Of a stretch of 64,000 bases of DNA, positions 1 to 12,172 are shown in pieces. Each line of letters begins with the position of its first letter. Position 1 is the stretch's first letter. This stretch comes from Spodoptera frugiperda. Its lineage: Eukaryota; Arthropoda; Insecta; Lepidoptera; Noctuidae. A program made the translations under genes and the position numbers. Location: contig NC_064215.1 in the NCBI RefSeq assembly GCF_023101765.2, positions 2,046,001 to 2,110,000 of the forward strand, written 5' to 3'. The notes under the pieces are model-generated. The model did no database searches. It had not been told where the DNA came from and was given only the letters and a program-made list of their open reading frames with translations.

Positions 1-409
1 ATGAATTTATTCCTTTTATTTGGACAAAATGATTGTATTGTTTGTCAAGCAACTAGGAAGTCTTCAATAAAAAGTGAAACGGAACGTTTATTTAATTAAC
101 ACTTGTGTTAAACGTTTGTTTGTCTGTCTGCACAGATAACTACTTTCATATCATTTATGAGATCTTAATGAGGAAATAACCACCATCTTAGTTTTATTGA
201 GGGAATTAAGGAAGCCCAAATAAGTCATATGTAAATGATACTTTTATTATAATAGCGTTTACTGACAAGCGTCATTTTTAATCCATTAAAAATAAGTATG
301 GCGGCACTTGTAATATATTTCCTTAATTTAATTCATATTGACAGGTAATTGTTGGTGGATTATGGGCTTCCTCTACACAAAATAAAGCTTTTGCTATAAC
401 TTCAACATT

Positions 410-475
410 GCACTTGTAATGCCACTGGTGTTTCGAGTGCCCACGGGCGGCAGTGATGGCTTATACCATAAAAAT
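410..475 (-). repeat. SINE-like family B, fragment
   Basis: Matches the 5' part of the family seen in full at 21685-21985: cacttgtaatgcc, tggtgtttcgagtg, then gcttataccataaaa, in reverse orientation. Confidence 0.7.
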
Positions 476-984
476 GGTGCAGTTAGGTTTATCAAAGACC
501 ACTACTTACTGTGGGTGGGTTAAATAAAACAAAAACTTAGAAAAGATTACCAATATACTTTAACTCTTGGTTTCCCATAAAATTTACCATAATTGATTTG
601 AAAACGGTAAAAAAGTTTTCTGGGACAGTTAATTTTGGATCATTATGGTAAAAACCTCATAAACCGATGAATGAAAGTTAATAAATACAAATTAGAATAT
701 TACCTTTGATCAAGGTAACAGACGATAAAAATATACAAATCGATATTTTAAGTCGACTCTGATTGGCTATAATCCCTTCATTACTATTCCTTTCTATTCT
801 TAGATACTATTGACGTAGGTTTTTTTAATTATTGTAAACATAAATAAATATGAAATGACTTTTAGAGATAGGCAGATGTCAACCGCATATTGGTCATTTT
901 TTACACACACTCACGCACACTAGGATTTCCTCCTGTATCATAGGTGTGATTGCAAACATACAAGTTGACATACATATGACACCC

Positions 985-1080
985 AGACCCAGATCTGAAA
1001 CAACAATTTGTCAATCACACAAATAGTTGGTCCGTGCGGAAGTCGCAACCCTACAGCCAGTGCGCCAACCCTGCAGTTAC
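985..1080 (-). repeat. tRNA-derived SINE fragment (family M)
   Basis: Shares CAATTTGTCAATCACACAAA, TCCGTGCGG and GCGCCAACC with the copy at 61660-61775. On the minus strand the family carries a GGTTCGATTCC-like B box in better copies; here it is decayed. Confidence 0.6.
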
Positions 1081-1799
1081 CATATTTTATTTTTTACCTA
1101 TCATGTCATAAAAACCGACCACTGATAGCAGCTCTTTAATAAACTTGGACCATTTAAAGTTTGATCTCGAACCCACCAGCAAACCGGCATAGGAAATCCA
1201 TTAGAGTAGAAGCTGCAGTGGACTATCGCTTTTATTGCCTAAAGCAAGAAGTTCACAACATTAAATATTTAATCGCAGATAACGCACTTGTAACACTTCT
1301 GGTGTTACAAGTGATACATGCGTCAGCCCGATTTCCATAAAAAACCAAAACTATTCTTGGAACCAATTGACGTAGTTTTTTAAGACGTAATCACGTAGAC
1401 CCCGGTTTATCAACTAATCTAGTTGTTGGAACCTCTTTAGGGTCAATAGCCTCCTCTGCTAGGCCTATAGCCTTATTATGTAGCTATTTATAGCCCTTAT
1501 GTTTTTAAAATTTTTCAATTATATTTTTATTACTTTATGTAAATTTTTTTGATACGTCGTTGTCGCTGTTTGGCCCGTTTTAGAAAACGTGACTAGCTAG
1601 CGGTCAGATAATTTGTTTTTCATTTTTAAATGGTCTTATTACTAATTTACATAACACTTCGCCTGTCTATCACCCCGAGGGTTGACCAATTTGTACATAA
1701 TATAATTTAACACTCAGTTTTCACCAGTTTTGTTATAAGTCCCATGTTTTTGAAGGTGCTTTGGCATATACCCGCATTGAGCATTCGTGATGATTAATG

Positions 1800-1870
1800 C
1801 TCAAACCTTCTCCGTGCGAGAAGAGGCCTTTGGTAAGCAGTGGCCGCTTATAGGCTGTTGATGTGATGAT
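1800..1870 (+). repeat. LINE 3'-tail fragment
   Basis: Contains GAGAAGAGGCCTTTGGTAAG, then gcagtgg, and tataggctgttgatg, resembling the common end of lepidopteran non-LTR elements (GAGGCCT...CAGCAGTGG...AGGCTG(ATG)n). A related piece is at 17715-17850. Confidence 0.5.
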
Positions 1871-2551
1871 TGGCATTAGCTATATAGCCATGCATTTGGT
1901 ACCGTGCAAATCCAAACTCCAAATACTCGTTATCTACCCTGGAATCTTATCCAAGATTATCAGACCAGACGGCTAACAAGACGAGTGTTTCACAAAAAGC
2001 TTCAACTGTCTTTTTAAATCCATTTATAGATAATATCTTTCCTCCTGTCAGTATGTCAGTAAACTGCTACATATCTACGTATATACAGCGAAACATCAAG
2101 CTATGCAAACTAGTATAACTTGAACGTTGAATGTGAAGGAAGATCATAGAAAGCGAGACCATGATAAACTGGTGATGTGTAGCTTGCCATGTAGCCGTGT
2201 GTTCTACGCTACTTCTACAGCAGTTATTGTGAACTGGGTCGAAACAGTTACGGTAAACGGTTAGACGTTTGCTAAATAAAACTATTTGTCTCGTCCACAT
2301 AGTACATAACTATTCCAATCTTTGCTATGTTTGGGATAATTTGGAGTTGGTAGTTTTGGTCTGGCCCACAATCCGTAATCTTTAGTTTTGGTTTGCTATG
2401 CTCTACAATCCGAAATTTTAATCGATTCTCAAAACAAAGTGGTCGTAGTTTTCTAATGTAGGTAAGTTATTTAGACCTACAATTAATGTCAATATTTTAA
2501 ATTTTAAGAAACCTCTTTGCTGTTATAGAGTACATTTAGCGACAAACTTAA

Positions 2552-2857
2552 GGGTGCTTTTCCTCCAGAGATGTGCTATGCTATGTTACCGTGGATGCGT
2601 TTGGCTTCCACAAATCATATACTGTGGTACACATAGCATAGCACTGGTGTAAATGGAATCAGCTAAGCTTTTTTGTATATGGATAGATGCGTGCTATGGA
2701 TGGTTTCCATACCATCGATACATCACATTCTCGAGCAACGCATCTTATTCGCACTGCTACATAGCTTAATATCAGTGGAAACGATGCACAGTTTACCATC
2801 TTAGCTATTACTTCTCGTAGCATAGCTTCATAGCACATCTCTGGTGGAAAAGTACCC
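2552..2857. mobile_element. MITE with terminal inverted repeats (family I)
   Basis: Starts GGGTGCTTTTCCTCCAGAGA and ends with TCTCTGGTGGAAAAGTACCC, an imperfect inverted repeat; the body has GTGCTATG, GCGTTTGGCTTCCAC and CATAGCACATCTC in mirror arrangement. Non-autonomous, no open frame. Related copies at 3270-3472, 15146-15621 and 29838-29943. Confidence 0.75.
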
Positions 2858-3269
2858 GAAGTTTAAACTGACTTAATAAATAACATTTTTTTTTCACTAA
2901 AACACAAACAAAGCGATACAATATCTACAATTACATTGAAACAATAAATACATAATATATTCAACCTCCACACGGTACAGCTAATTAACCATAATAACAT
3001 ACACATATGAATTAACACCTTAATTTGTTAACACTCCGTCTATATTTGAAGGTGACTTAAAACCATGACTATGGGATGTGATTACATCATATAAACCATT
3101 GGTTTCCATTCTCAATTGCTTATAGAGAAACAAGTCAAATATGATCTTTAATTCTTATGTATTGGGTCGTATTTTTTGCGTCTACTTATTTCATGAAGCA
3201 ATAAGCAAGTAACCAAATTCCACCTTAGATCAAAGGCAAAAGGCATTTTGTAAAAATGAATTGTCCAAA

Positions 3270-3472
3270 TTGTCGATCATGCTACGTTGCTGTGGATGTG
3301 TTTGGCTTCCACCAAACATATTCATTGGTAGGTCCGCATAGTTTAGCACACAGCATAGTGGAAACGGACTTTAGCTAAACTGTTTTTTATATGAAGAGAT
3401 GCGTGCTTTGGATGTGTTCTATGGATGGCTAGTAGAGATACTTTTCTGGTGGAAAAGCAACCTAAGTCAAAT
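3270..3472. mobile_element. Partial copy of MITE family I
   Basis: Contains GATGTGTTTGGCTTCCACCA, GATGCGTGCTTTGGATG and CTGGTGGAAAAGCAACCT. The left end is lost. Confidence 0.6.
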
Positions 3473-3849
3473 TATAAATGGTCACGTTAATTAGAAACGT
3501 CAAACGGGAGAATGGCGGTTTTCATTTCGTATCTAAATCCTAGTATGTAAGTCTGTTTGCGCCAAAATACTTGTACTTTATTCTTAGCCCAATATTTTCC
3601 AAAAAATACGGCTTTATAATAAAAGATGCACAGTAAGTTCTAATTCACTCAGCAACTAGGTGAGCCTGAATAATTGACGGACTTATCCTCTGAATATTGT
3701 ATCAGGTGGACTGTCTCTCAGCTCCTTGTACCACAAGGATGCTGTTTCCTTATTCATATGTAAGTTAATATCATGACTTTTGGCTCTTGGAAGTGCTGGA
3801 CAGAGCTGTTCGATTGTAAACTCCCTTGTAATTAGTAATCAGTAACCAC

Positions 3850-4135
3850 ACTGATATTATAAACGTGAAAGTTTGTTTGTTGAGATCCGTTCAGAAGTTT
3901 GAAACTACTGAACAGATTTTGATGAAATTTGGTATTCAAACAGGGTATGAGATGACTTGGGTGATAGGATAGTTTTTATAATTTACTAGTTGATACGGTA
4001 AACTTCGTACCACCTCAAAAATAGTTTTTCTCAACTTTTTAACCTTTCCTGAACAATTAATTCAAGACCAAAATGAGCCAAATCGGTCCAACCGTTTTCG
4101 AGTTTTAGCGAGAATAACGAACAGCAATTGATTTT
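3850..4135 (+). repeat. Dispersed repeat family F (Helitron- or SINE-like)
   Basis: GATATTATAAACGTGAAAGT, then TTTGTTTGTTGAGATCCG and GATGAAATTTGGTATTCAAA. The last motif recurs at the very end of the window (63853-64000), and the start motif resembles copies at 53228 and 60362. Confidence 0.5.
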
Positions 4136-4585
4136 TATTATTACATCTATAATATAAAATATACATCATCATACCAGTAAATAACCAACAAAAACTACAC
4201 ACAAATCCCGTCTCCACCTATCTTCAAACACAACCATAATGACGTCTTTAAAAGCGTCTAAAAACATAAAACTTGGTCCCGTTTATACAGGAAAGTGGAC
4301 GTGAAGCATAGTCGCGGGTCAAACATGACTACATGAGCGTTGCATCTTTTATCCTGAGATCTAGGTCACGCCCGGTTCCAGGTCGTTCCTGATATGTGTC
4401 CTAGTTTCTGTGCCTAGATACTGTTGCTACTTACAAATGGTGTTTTAGTGTAAGTAAGTCAGTTATTCTTGGTATGGGAACGGATAAGACGGATGGCAAT
4501 TAAATGGATGTGAAATTAAACTTAACTTTCGTAAGGAAGAAGTAGAATAAGTATTTAAATACCATAGGCCTACATAGGTTTACAC

Positions 4586-4700
4586 GGCTCCGGCTCAAAG
4601 AGCAGGAGTAGGAACGAGGCGGTTTTTAGTTAATAAGAATTTGACACTCCGTCTCGCCTGGCCCAAGGCGAGAGAAGTCATTAGATGATTTTCTCCCTTT
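4586..4700 (-). repeat. SINE-like family C copy
   Basis: Reverse orientation: GCAGGAGTAGGAACGAGGCG, GTTTTTAGTTAATAAG, TTGACACTCCGTCTCGCC. Family C has about ten copies in the window. Confidence 0.7.
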
Positions 4701-6059
4701 AAATAAAATGTTTGCGCTGGTTCAAAGAGCTGATTGAAGGAATATACATTTGACAGAGACTGGACTTTGGCTCTCACTGATAAACCTGCCTTTAAACTCG
4801 TAAGATTTTTATCTATGGTCCTCCCTACCAAGTGTGGAGATTCTTACGCTCTTATATAGAGGAAGTCCATAGTCCAGTAGTGGATTGCCAACAATTTTTT
4901 AAACTTAAATTGATATATGGAAAAGAAGATCTGAAATAACTAAGTTTGTAACTGCGTGTGCTATTTATTTGACTCAAACAATACTAAAAATAACATTATT
5001 AACATAATATAAAGTGAACAATTTAACTTTATTACAATCTCCCACACCTGTAAAGTACCTGAATATCAAATGTAACCTTGATTACAATTCCACTTGGCTG
5101 GCGTCCGTAGCAACCTAGCTTTGGTGCCAAATTACCTAGATTCTTACCTGGTTTCAACAGATCATATTTTTATTTGGCAACGTATTATTTTCCATTTTTA
5201 GGCCATTACATACAATTGCTTGCTTTTCTGAGTCTAGAATTAAGTTTTAGCTTTATTTGGTGAATGAACTGTCTGATTGGTTATTGTTATGGTATTTTTC
5301 GGATCTGTACCTTAACACATTAAACGCCATAGGGGGTAAAAGTGACGGGTGATAGTGTAGGATTGGTCTTCAAAAGATTTTTGTTAGCAGTCAAAGTGTT
5401 AAATTTTAACACAGAAATTCTTGATTCGGTTATGTGCACATTTTCAAGTTACTTTTATTCGTGATTTCAACTTTGCTTCAACAATGAATCTTGCCGACTA
5501 TACTAGAAAACAATAGTATAAATAATCAGTTTGTCAATACTTATTGCACCCTTATTCTTACAGTCATAAATACTAAAAATTCTAAATTCATAGACGTACA
5601 TTTATAACACAAATTGGGTGGTGTCTTAAAACTTGCAACTGAACAAACTATCATTAAATTAATATTACTTGTCAAAGTTTTGTTATCGACCTTCCTGCCT
5701 AAGTTATTGGTTGTTATAAATCTTTATTTTTATATAACCAACCTTACTATGTAATTTGTTAAATAAGATTTTGTAATTTAGGTACATTCGCAAATTGGTG
5801 CATTAATTTTGATTTAATGCTTTTGTTGAAGTGTAGTTTGACAAATTGTTTGTTTTTTACTATTATAATATTACTATCACTATCTACGTAGATAGGGAAC
5901 GCGATCCTCCTCTTCTTTGAGGGTCTTAGGGCGGGAGGATTGCGAAATACCGACTCTCACGAGTCGAGATGTAAGGCATTACACGACATGTTATAGTAAC
6001 TTTATTTAAGTATGCTTTTCAACTTTAAGAAAATAAAGATCTAGCTTCTCTTGCGTAAA

Positions 6060-6230
6060 TTAATCCCAATCTTCCCAAACCCCGATTCCCCAACAACCCT
6101 TAATTCCTAACCCCCAAAAGACCGGCAACGCACTTGTAACGCCTCTGGTGTTTCAAGTGTCCATGAGCGGCGGCGATTGCTTACCATCAGGTGATACGTC
6201 TGCTCGTTTACGTGTTCCATAAAATAAGCA
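6060..6230 (-). repeat. SINE-like family B copy
   Basis: Reverse orientation of the family: CCCCAACAACCCTTAATTCC, CCGGCAACGCACTTGTAACG, GATTGCTTACCATCAGGTGA. Confidence 0.75.
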
Positions 6231-6499
6231 GACAAAAAAATCTTGTTTCTTTATAGTGGAAGTTAAAACTCGTAGAAAATATGTATTTATGTATGCAAGG
6301 CAAGTATAATGTTTAGAAATATGATTTAGTGCTACAAATGCAGCCAACCATCAAATGAATGACCGTTGATTCTCCCAAGGTCATTCGACAATCACTTGAC
6401 TATTAGTTGTTAAAAAAATAATGGATATATTTAAACTGTTTTGATTTTTTTCTTCTATATGACTACCTAGTAAAGTTCCTTATTCGGTATTCAATCTTC

Positions 6500-6835
6500 C
6501 ATCTCCGACCCCAAAATGCCCAACCCCTCCACAAGGCTTACAAAGTTTCAACGCATTTGAACTTGAAACCGACGTGAAACAACGCTTGCGTTGTGTGAGT
6601 GAGGTTACCGGAGGCCCAATTACCCCACTTCCCTTAAATTCCTAAATTGAATGAACAACCCTTAAATTCCTAACCCCAAAAGGCCGGCAACGCACTTGTA
6701 ACTCCTCTGGTGTTTCGGGTGTCCATGGGCGGCGATTGCTTACCATCAGGTGATCCGTCTGTTCGTTTACCGGCTTATACCATAAAAAAAGGCGTTTCTG
6801 CTCATTTGCTGTCCTATCCCATAAAATAATCCTCC
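6500..6835 (-). repeat. SINE-like family B, longer copy
   Basis: Contains both halves of the family: GTGAAACAACGCTTGCGTTG, GGCCGGCAACGCACTTGTAA and GATCCGTCTGTTCGTTTACC, minus orientation. Confidence 0.75.
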
Positions 6836-7659
6836 AGTCCAAGAGTAAAGTAATATTGGGAATTTTTAATTTCGAAATGTTCGCAATTTATACGGGATTT
6901 TATCTATAAAATATTTCATCTTATGTCATACACACTAGGTACTTACCATAAATACAATGGCGACCAGTACAAATGCACTTTGTCAATTTTTATTCAGTTA
7001 ATCTGATAAAAAATTGAAGGACAATTTGACAATATCTGAGAAATATGTAGATGCGTAGGAGTCGATTACGTCGCTACTCTCTGAACGTGAAGTCATCAGA
7101 TTTTTTTTCAGTTATGACATACTAGAAATCTTATAGTATATGAAAAGGAATCTTGTAAAAAAAAACTAATGTTTTCGGCATAATTAATTGTAAATTAATC
7201 ACCAGTTATGTCAATGAATCCCATAAATCCCAAACCATGTATTTCAGCCTATTTAAACAAAAATATATATTGAAACCGTGCAGTTTACAACAGAACAAAT
7301 AAATTAAAAATTTAACCCAAATCATTATAATTACGGACTGTTGACTTCACAAAATGTTATTTGTCAGTAAAATACTACAACGTAGTACAAAAGAACAATA
7401 ATAAATCATTAATAGCATATTACGATTAATTCGCGAACGTCACGCGATCATAGAGAGATGCTAATTATTCCGGCATCATGCTAATACGAGTATCATTATG
7501 TAGATATCAGAATATTGACGTTTTTGTCACTATTATAATTAATTTTACAATGTTGTATAACATAATATCAAACCTTTTAATCCCCGACGGGATAAACGGT
7601 CTTGTTATCCCAAAAAAGGTTATCAAAATCGTGTAAAAAGTTATGCATGGTTACTGGCC

Positions 7660-7830
7660 TCGTTTTGCCTAAAATACCTCGCAATGCTTCGGCTCGAATA
7701 GGGCTATACCATAGTGATACCACGGTCTCACAGAAAACCAGCGTGAAGCAACGCTTATGTGTGTTTCATCGTGTGATTGAGGTTACTAGAAACCCAATTG
7801 AACCCAAAATCTGTCTTATGCCATAAAAAA
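7660..7830 (-). repeat. SINE-like family B, 3' part
   Basis: Shows GCTTCGGCTCGAATAGGGCT, GATACCACGGTCTCACAGAA and GTGAAGCAACGCTTATGTG, matching the distal half of the full copy at 21685-21985. Confidence 0.65.
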
Positions 7831-8724
7831 TAAATACAAGCGTCGACTTGCAAACTGTTTTTTGTCAAATAAAATGACGTCTAAATTATAGCTTTCGTTT
7901 CAAATAATTATTTTAGTTAATACTGTTTTGATAGCTAACAAAATAATATAATTAGATGCATATGTCTATCTGTCAGTAATTTAGAGAAGTTGCTGTGGAA
8001 AAATTCTCTAGACATCTATATTTAAATACATAATTACATATGCAATTAACCCGTTTGTACCTTTCAACTTAATTGGTCCAGTAGTTTAGGAGCATATTGG
8101 ATAAGACAAACTGACGAACAAAGAGATTAACGATGTTATAAAGGTCTCGATCTCCAAAATTGAACCTTTGCCCTTGGAAATTAGTGAGTAGGCTAGGCTG
8201 GTTTTAGTGAAGTAAAAATCTTACACTCTACTACAATCTAGGCGACTTTTGAGGGATTACCCGTCATCAAAAAAAAGGCTAGGGCGAGTGGACTCACAAT
8301 ACTGATCACCACAGATCACAGTCTGAAAATGTAGCAATGGGGGAACTGTACCCTCTATCATACGGGACTCCATATAACTGTTGAGTGGGAAATACAATTG
8401 AATCATGTGCATCACCTGATTAAAAGCCATGACGTCAGTTTTAAAACTAATTGCATGGACAGCAACGTTCAACACAATGCTTCACATTTTACATAAATAA
8501 ATAAAAAAGTTTACAGTAGAAAAGTTTTTGCATGCAAATCGCTTTACAGTACAGAAGTAACTTTTGCTGTGCGAATTGCAAATGACCGTATTTCAGGGAG
8601 CGTGGCAATGCAAATGTTATAACTTATTTAACTTAATTTGCTATTTAAACTAAATTTAGTTAACAGTTACTGGCTCGTTAAACCGGTGGTTACAAGACAA
8701 ACAGCTGCAGATTAACATTTGTAA

Positions 8725-8880
8725 CCATCCATGGCCCGGAGCTGCGGACTACCTAGCGGGTTTACCGGGGCTCCGGCTCGAAAAGCAGGAGTAGGAACGG
8801 GGTGATTTTTAGTCAGTAAGAGTCTGACACTCCCTTTCGCCTCGCCTAGAATTGAAATGATTTTTCCCCTTAAAAAAAAA
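8725..8880 (-). repeat. SINE-like family C copy
   Basis: GGAGCTGCGGACTACCTAGC, GAAAAGCAGGAGTAGGAACG and GTAAGAGTCTGACACTCCC in reverse orientation, ending in an A-rich run near 8871-8882. Confidence 0.75.
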
Positions 8881-9800
8881 AAACATCCATGCTCTTCGTG
8901 CGAGTACCGTAAAAACCGCTTAAAGGTTTGGAAATATGGATATAGGGACATAGTTATGAGCCCATGAAATTGTGAAGCCTTTCTTGCCATTCTGACCAGA
9001 GCTGATAGATGCCTATTCAGCAATGGACATCTTGGGGCTGATATGGTAGCCATACTTGAGCACTTATTAAATTTTATGGAATGGGCATGGGTGTGAATTT
9101 TAAAGTCAAAGCAATAATATACTTTCGAAACAAAACCTTAAGGTTAAAATTCAATCTTCCCTCCATCCACAACAATCTTTGTATCGTTTTGATGACATTA
9201 GCAGCGCGGTTAAATTTGGTCCCTATAAGACACATGTTTGTTCAAGCATGCTAATTACTGTTGCCCTTAATACACAACGTTACGTAAGCTTCCCACAATC
9301 TCTTCATGCAGGCTCACCAGATGTGGGTAGGTACTTTTAATTTAGCCCTTTTTGTTTAAATCAACATGGGAGCACTCATGACTAAGTTAAACAATGCCGT
9401 GCCAACAATGCTAATGGTGAAGCGTATAAATATAAAAGGCTTTTTGATAAACACCGGACTTAATACCAGATTCCTTAATATTACTGAGGATTTTGAAAAA
9501 CTTTGCCCGATTCAATCTGACCGCTGTGGTCGAAATCAGTTAGGTGTTGATTGAATTCTACCTTATCCTAAGAATCAAACAAGAAACCACTTGTACGTTC
9601 AAAGAGGTAGTTTATAGTGAGACTGTTGGCATACTCGATTTTAAAAATCCGAATGAAATCAAGCCTATTCATCATCGATAGTTTTTAACTATCCTCATAA
9701 GAAGGGTTAGCCATAATCTTAAGATCTCAATGCTTGGAAAGCTGGTTGAAGACAGCACTACTGCTGCTTGGTTTCCTAAAATGATATAAGTAATCTAAGT

Positions 9801-9980
9801 TGTCCTTCCTGACGCTATAACTCCAGAATGCACGAACCGATTTGCAAGGTTTAGCATTCGTTGGAAAGGTCTCGGGCTCCGTGAGGTTTATAGCAAAGAA
9901 AATTCAGGAAAAGTTCAAGAGAAAAGCAAGAAAACAGAGTAAATCATGGGTGGCGAAACGGAGTTCGCCGGGTTTGCTAG
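9801..9980 (+). repeat. Dispersed repeat family E
   Basis: TCCTTCCTGACGCTATAACT, CGTTGGAAAGGTCTCGGGCT, GTTTATAGCAAAGAAAATTC and GGCGAAACGGAGTTCGCCGG. Copies also lie in Top2 introns at 42163-42353 (minus) and 48218-48399 (plus). Confidence 0.8.
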
Positions 9981-10679
9981 TTTTTCATAAAATTCGTTCG
10001 CCCATATAAATGTTTTCCAATCGACTCGTTGGAAATACGTTCACAATCACGAATCGTCATGTGATAAGGTTCTTAGCATTAGATTCATGGTCACATTACT
10101 ATTCGGTCGGTCCTAGCCTTGAATACAGAATTGCGAATTGTTAGGATTTTGCAATAATATGCCGCAACATTCATTTTATTTGTCTGTTTTGCATTATACT
10201 TCACTCACGTCTGTTACTTGGTATCTAGGTAGGCAGAGGAACATTAGCGCTGTTGTTATTAGGTTCAAATTCCTATGTTTGCTTTCTGAGAGTGCACTTT
10301 CTGTATATTTTTGTTTTGTGGCAGAGGTCCATGTAGTAATAGAATAAAATGTTGTTGCAATTTTTGTGCAGTCTTCCTGGTCAACCTTTGGCTCTTGAAA
10401 GAAGAATCTCCTAAATTCTTTACTTAGGTACATCATAATCAGCCTGATAATGTACAGTGCTGAATACAGGTCCTCCTACTAAAGAGAGGCTTTGCCGTAA
10501 TCTAAGCAAACGTTTTGAAAAAAGAGGAATACTACTCATCCCTTGTTGGTTGGTCGCAGTTTTAGGACATATTCGTTACAAAGTTATTCCACTACTTTCA
10601 CTAGTTTAGAGTTTTTCGTGTGTGGGCTACACACGAATTCTCTGAATGAGACAAATTCGAATATAAAACTCTAGAGCAA

Positions 10680-10740
10680 GAGTCTGGCAGTCTCTTTTCG
10701 CCTCTCCCAAGACAGTCATTGGTTAATTTTCCTACCTTAA
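10680..10740 (-). repeat. SINE-like family C fragment
   Basis: AGAGTCTGGCAGTCTCTTTT followed by CGCCTC and GTCATTGGTTAATTTTCC, a decayed piece in reverse orientation. Confidence 0.5.
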
Positions 10741-11364
10741 AGGCTCCTACGACGACGTTGGTCCTTACATATAAACCTTCTTGTTTACTTATTACCCTAC
10801 CTTTATAAACAATCTAAAAATAACTCCAATCATCTTGTCTTTGCATGTAACAGTTAGAAACTTATGCTGATATGATACAATCATCTCATTACAGCCGACA
10901 AGCGATTGACGTCAAACAGCAAACGGCTCTCACAATGCCTGTAATCATTGTCTCATAACACTTTGTAAAATCATTGTTAGCCCTTTAATCAGGTAAATGA
11001 TAACAGGTTTACATAAATATTCTGTTATTAAAGTATACAATGTTGCCTTTTAACCTATGTATATGGAACGTAACTGCCTTATATCAACGATGTTTTGCAT
11101 TTAGTCGGAAAATAGACAATTCTAAAAAGTTAGTGTTCTTACCTAACCTTACTAATTAACCAGTTACGAAAGAATCTAAACATAGCATGACACTAATTGT
11201 TGAAATACTTATCACAATGCAACTCTTAACACCTTACACATCACTCACATTATTAAGTTATTAACACGTTGTCATCGCAAAAACAAACTTATGACTAACG
11301 CTATTTAAATGATAATGCTTTGTAATCAGTAATCACGTTTTAGTTTTGCCTACCATCGCCCCTG

Positions 11365-11470
11365 CTTTACGCATTCGCCGGTACCAGGAGCTCACGAATG
11401 TACAGAGGTTTCTGCAGCCGCCTCGCTGCACACTTGCACAACCGGTCCGGTCCGCGTGCCGCACACAGCA
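11365..11470. promoter_or_regulatory. CpG-rich patch of unknown role
   Basis: About 100 bp clearly richer in G+C and CpG than its surroundings (contains ACCGGTCCGGTCCGCG). No convincing open frame or known motif. Could be a promoter or enhancer of a gene outside the window, or of RNF144. Confidence 0.2.
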
Positions 11471-12172
11471 TTGAAAATTACGTCATGTATTTTATTTAGC
11501 CTTATGTAGAGCTCGGTGTACTTAGCTATCTATGTATATGTACGACCGGCAAGTAAGTCACGACGCACCTCCTACGCGTTATAACAGCCTGGTACTTTAA
11601 AAGCCAGAAAGGATTCAAAAGGACCTTTATTGCGTGCCTTTTTCGCGTTTCCAAGGAGATGATCGTAATGAAGAAAGAAAGAAATGGCTTCAAAAGGATA
11701 CCTGCGGTTGTTGACCTTTTTTCGTGTCCTTTTATGTGTTTGTGAAGCAAGTGTTAGTCATATACTGAAGGAAAATATTGCCGATTTTTAGCAATCAAAC
11801 TTGTTAAGGATATTCGTATATTTTCATATGCAATAAGGCGCATTGTGTAATAATGTTTCTACAGCCTTGTTTGTGATTTTGATCTGCTGTCAAGGCTCCG
11901 ATTCGACACGTTTTTTCTTTTTATGCCTCTGTATTAGCGTCGATGAAAACAAAGCCTGGTGTTAGATAATGTCTTAATTGTTTACTGCGGGTCAAAGCCG
12001 GACAATCATAGTTTAATTGCTAGTTAATAGAAGAGGAATGAGTCTGTATAATTAAATGGTTTAGCAAAACATAAAAATGTGATGAAGACGCGTTTAGTAC
12101 TGAACCGTATAACCTCAGTGAGTAACGTTTAGATGAACTTGATAACATCTTGCTTTGACGGTTTCCTTTTTC

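Larger units (their letters stand above)
1..12170. other. Gene-poor stretch with repeat fragments
   Basis: No open frame here is long or conserved-looking, and I could not recognise exons on either strand. It contains SINE pieces, the boxed MITEs near 2.5-3.5 kb, a LINE-tail-like piece near 1800-1870, a Helitron/SINE-like piece near 3850-4135 and otherwise AT-rich unique DNA. It may be upstream intron of RNF144, whose first exon is missing. Confidence 0.6.

Noticed and set aside
8712..9053. 113-codon minus frame
   Set aside because: It runs through a family C SINE-like repeat and contains no recognisable domain.
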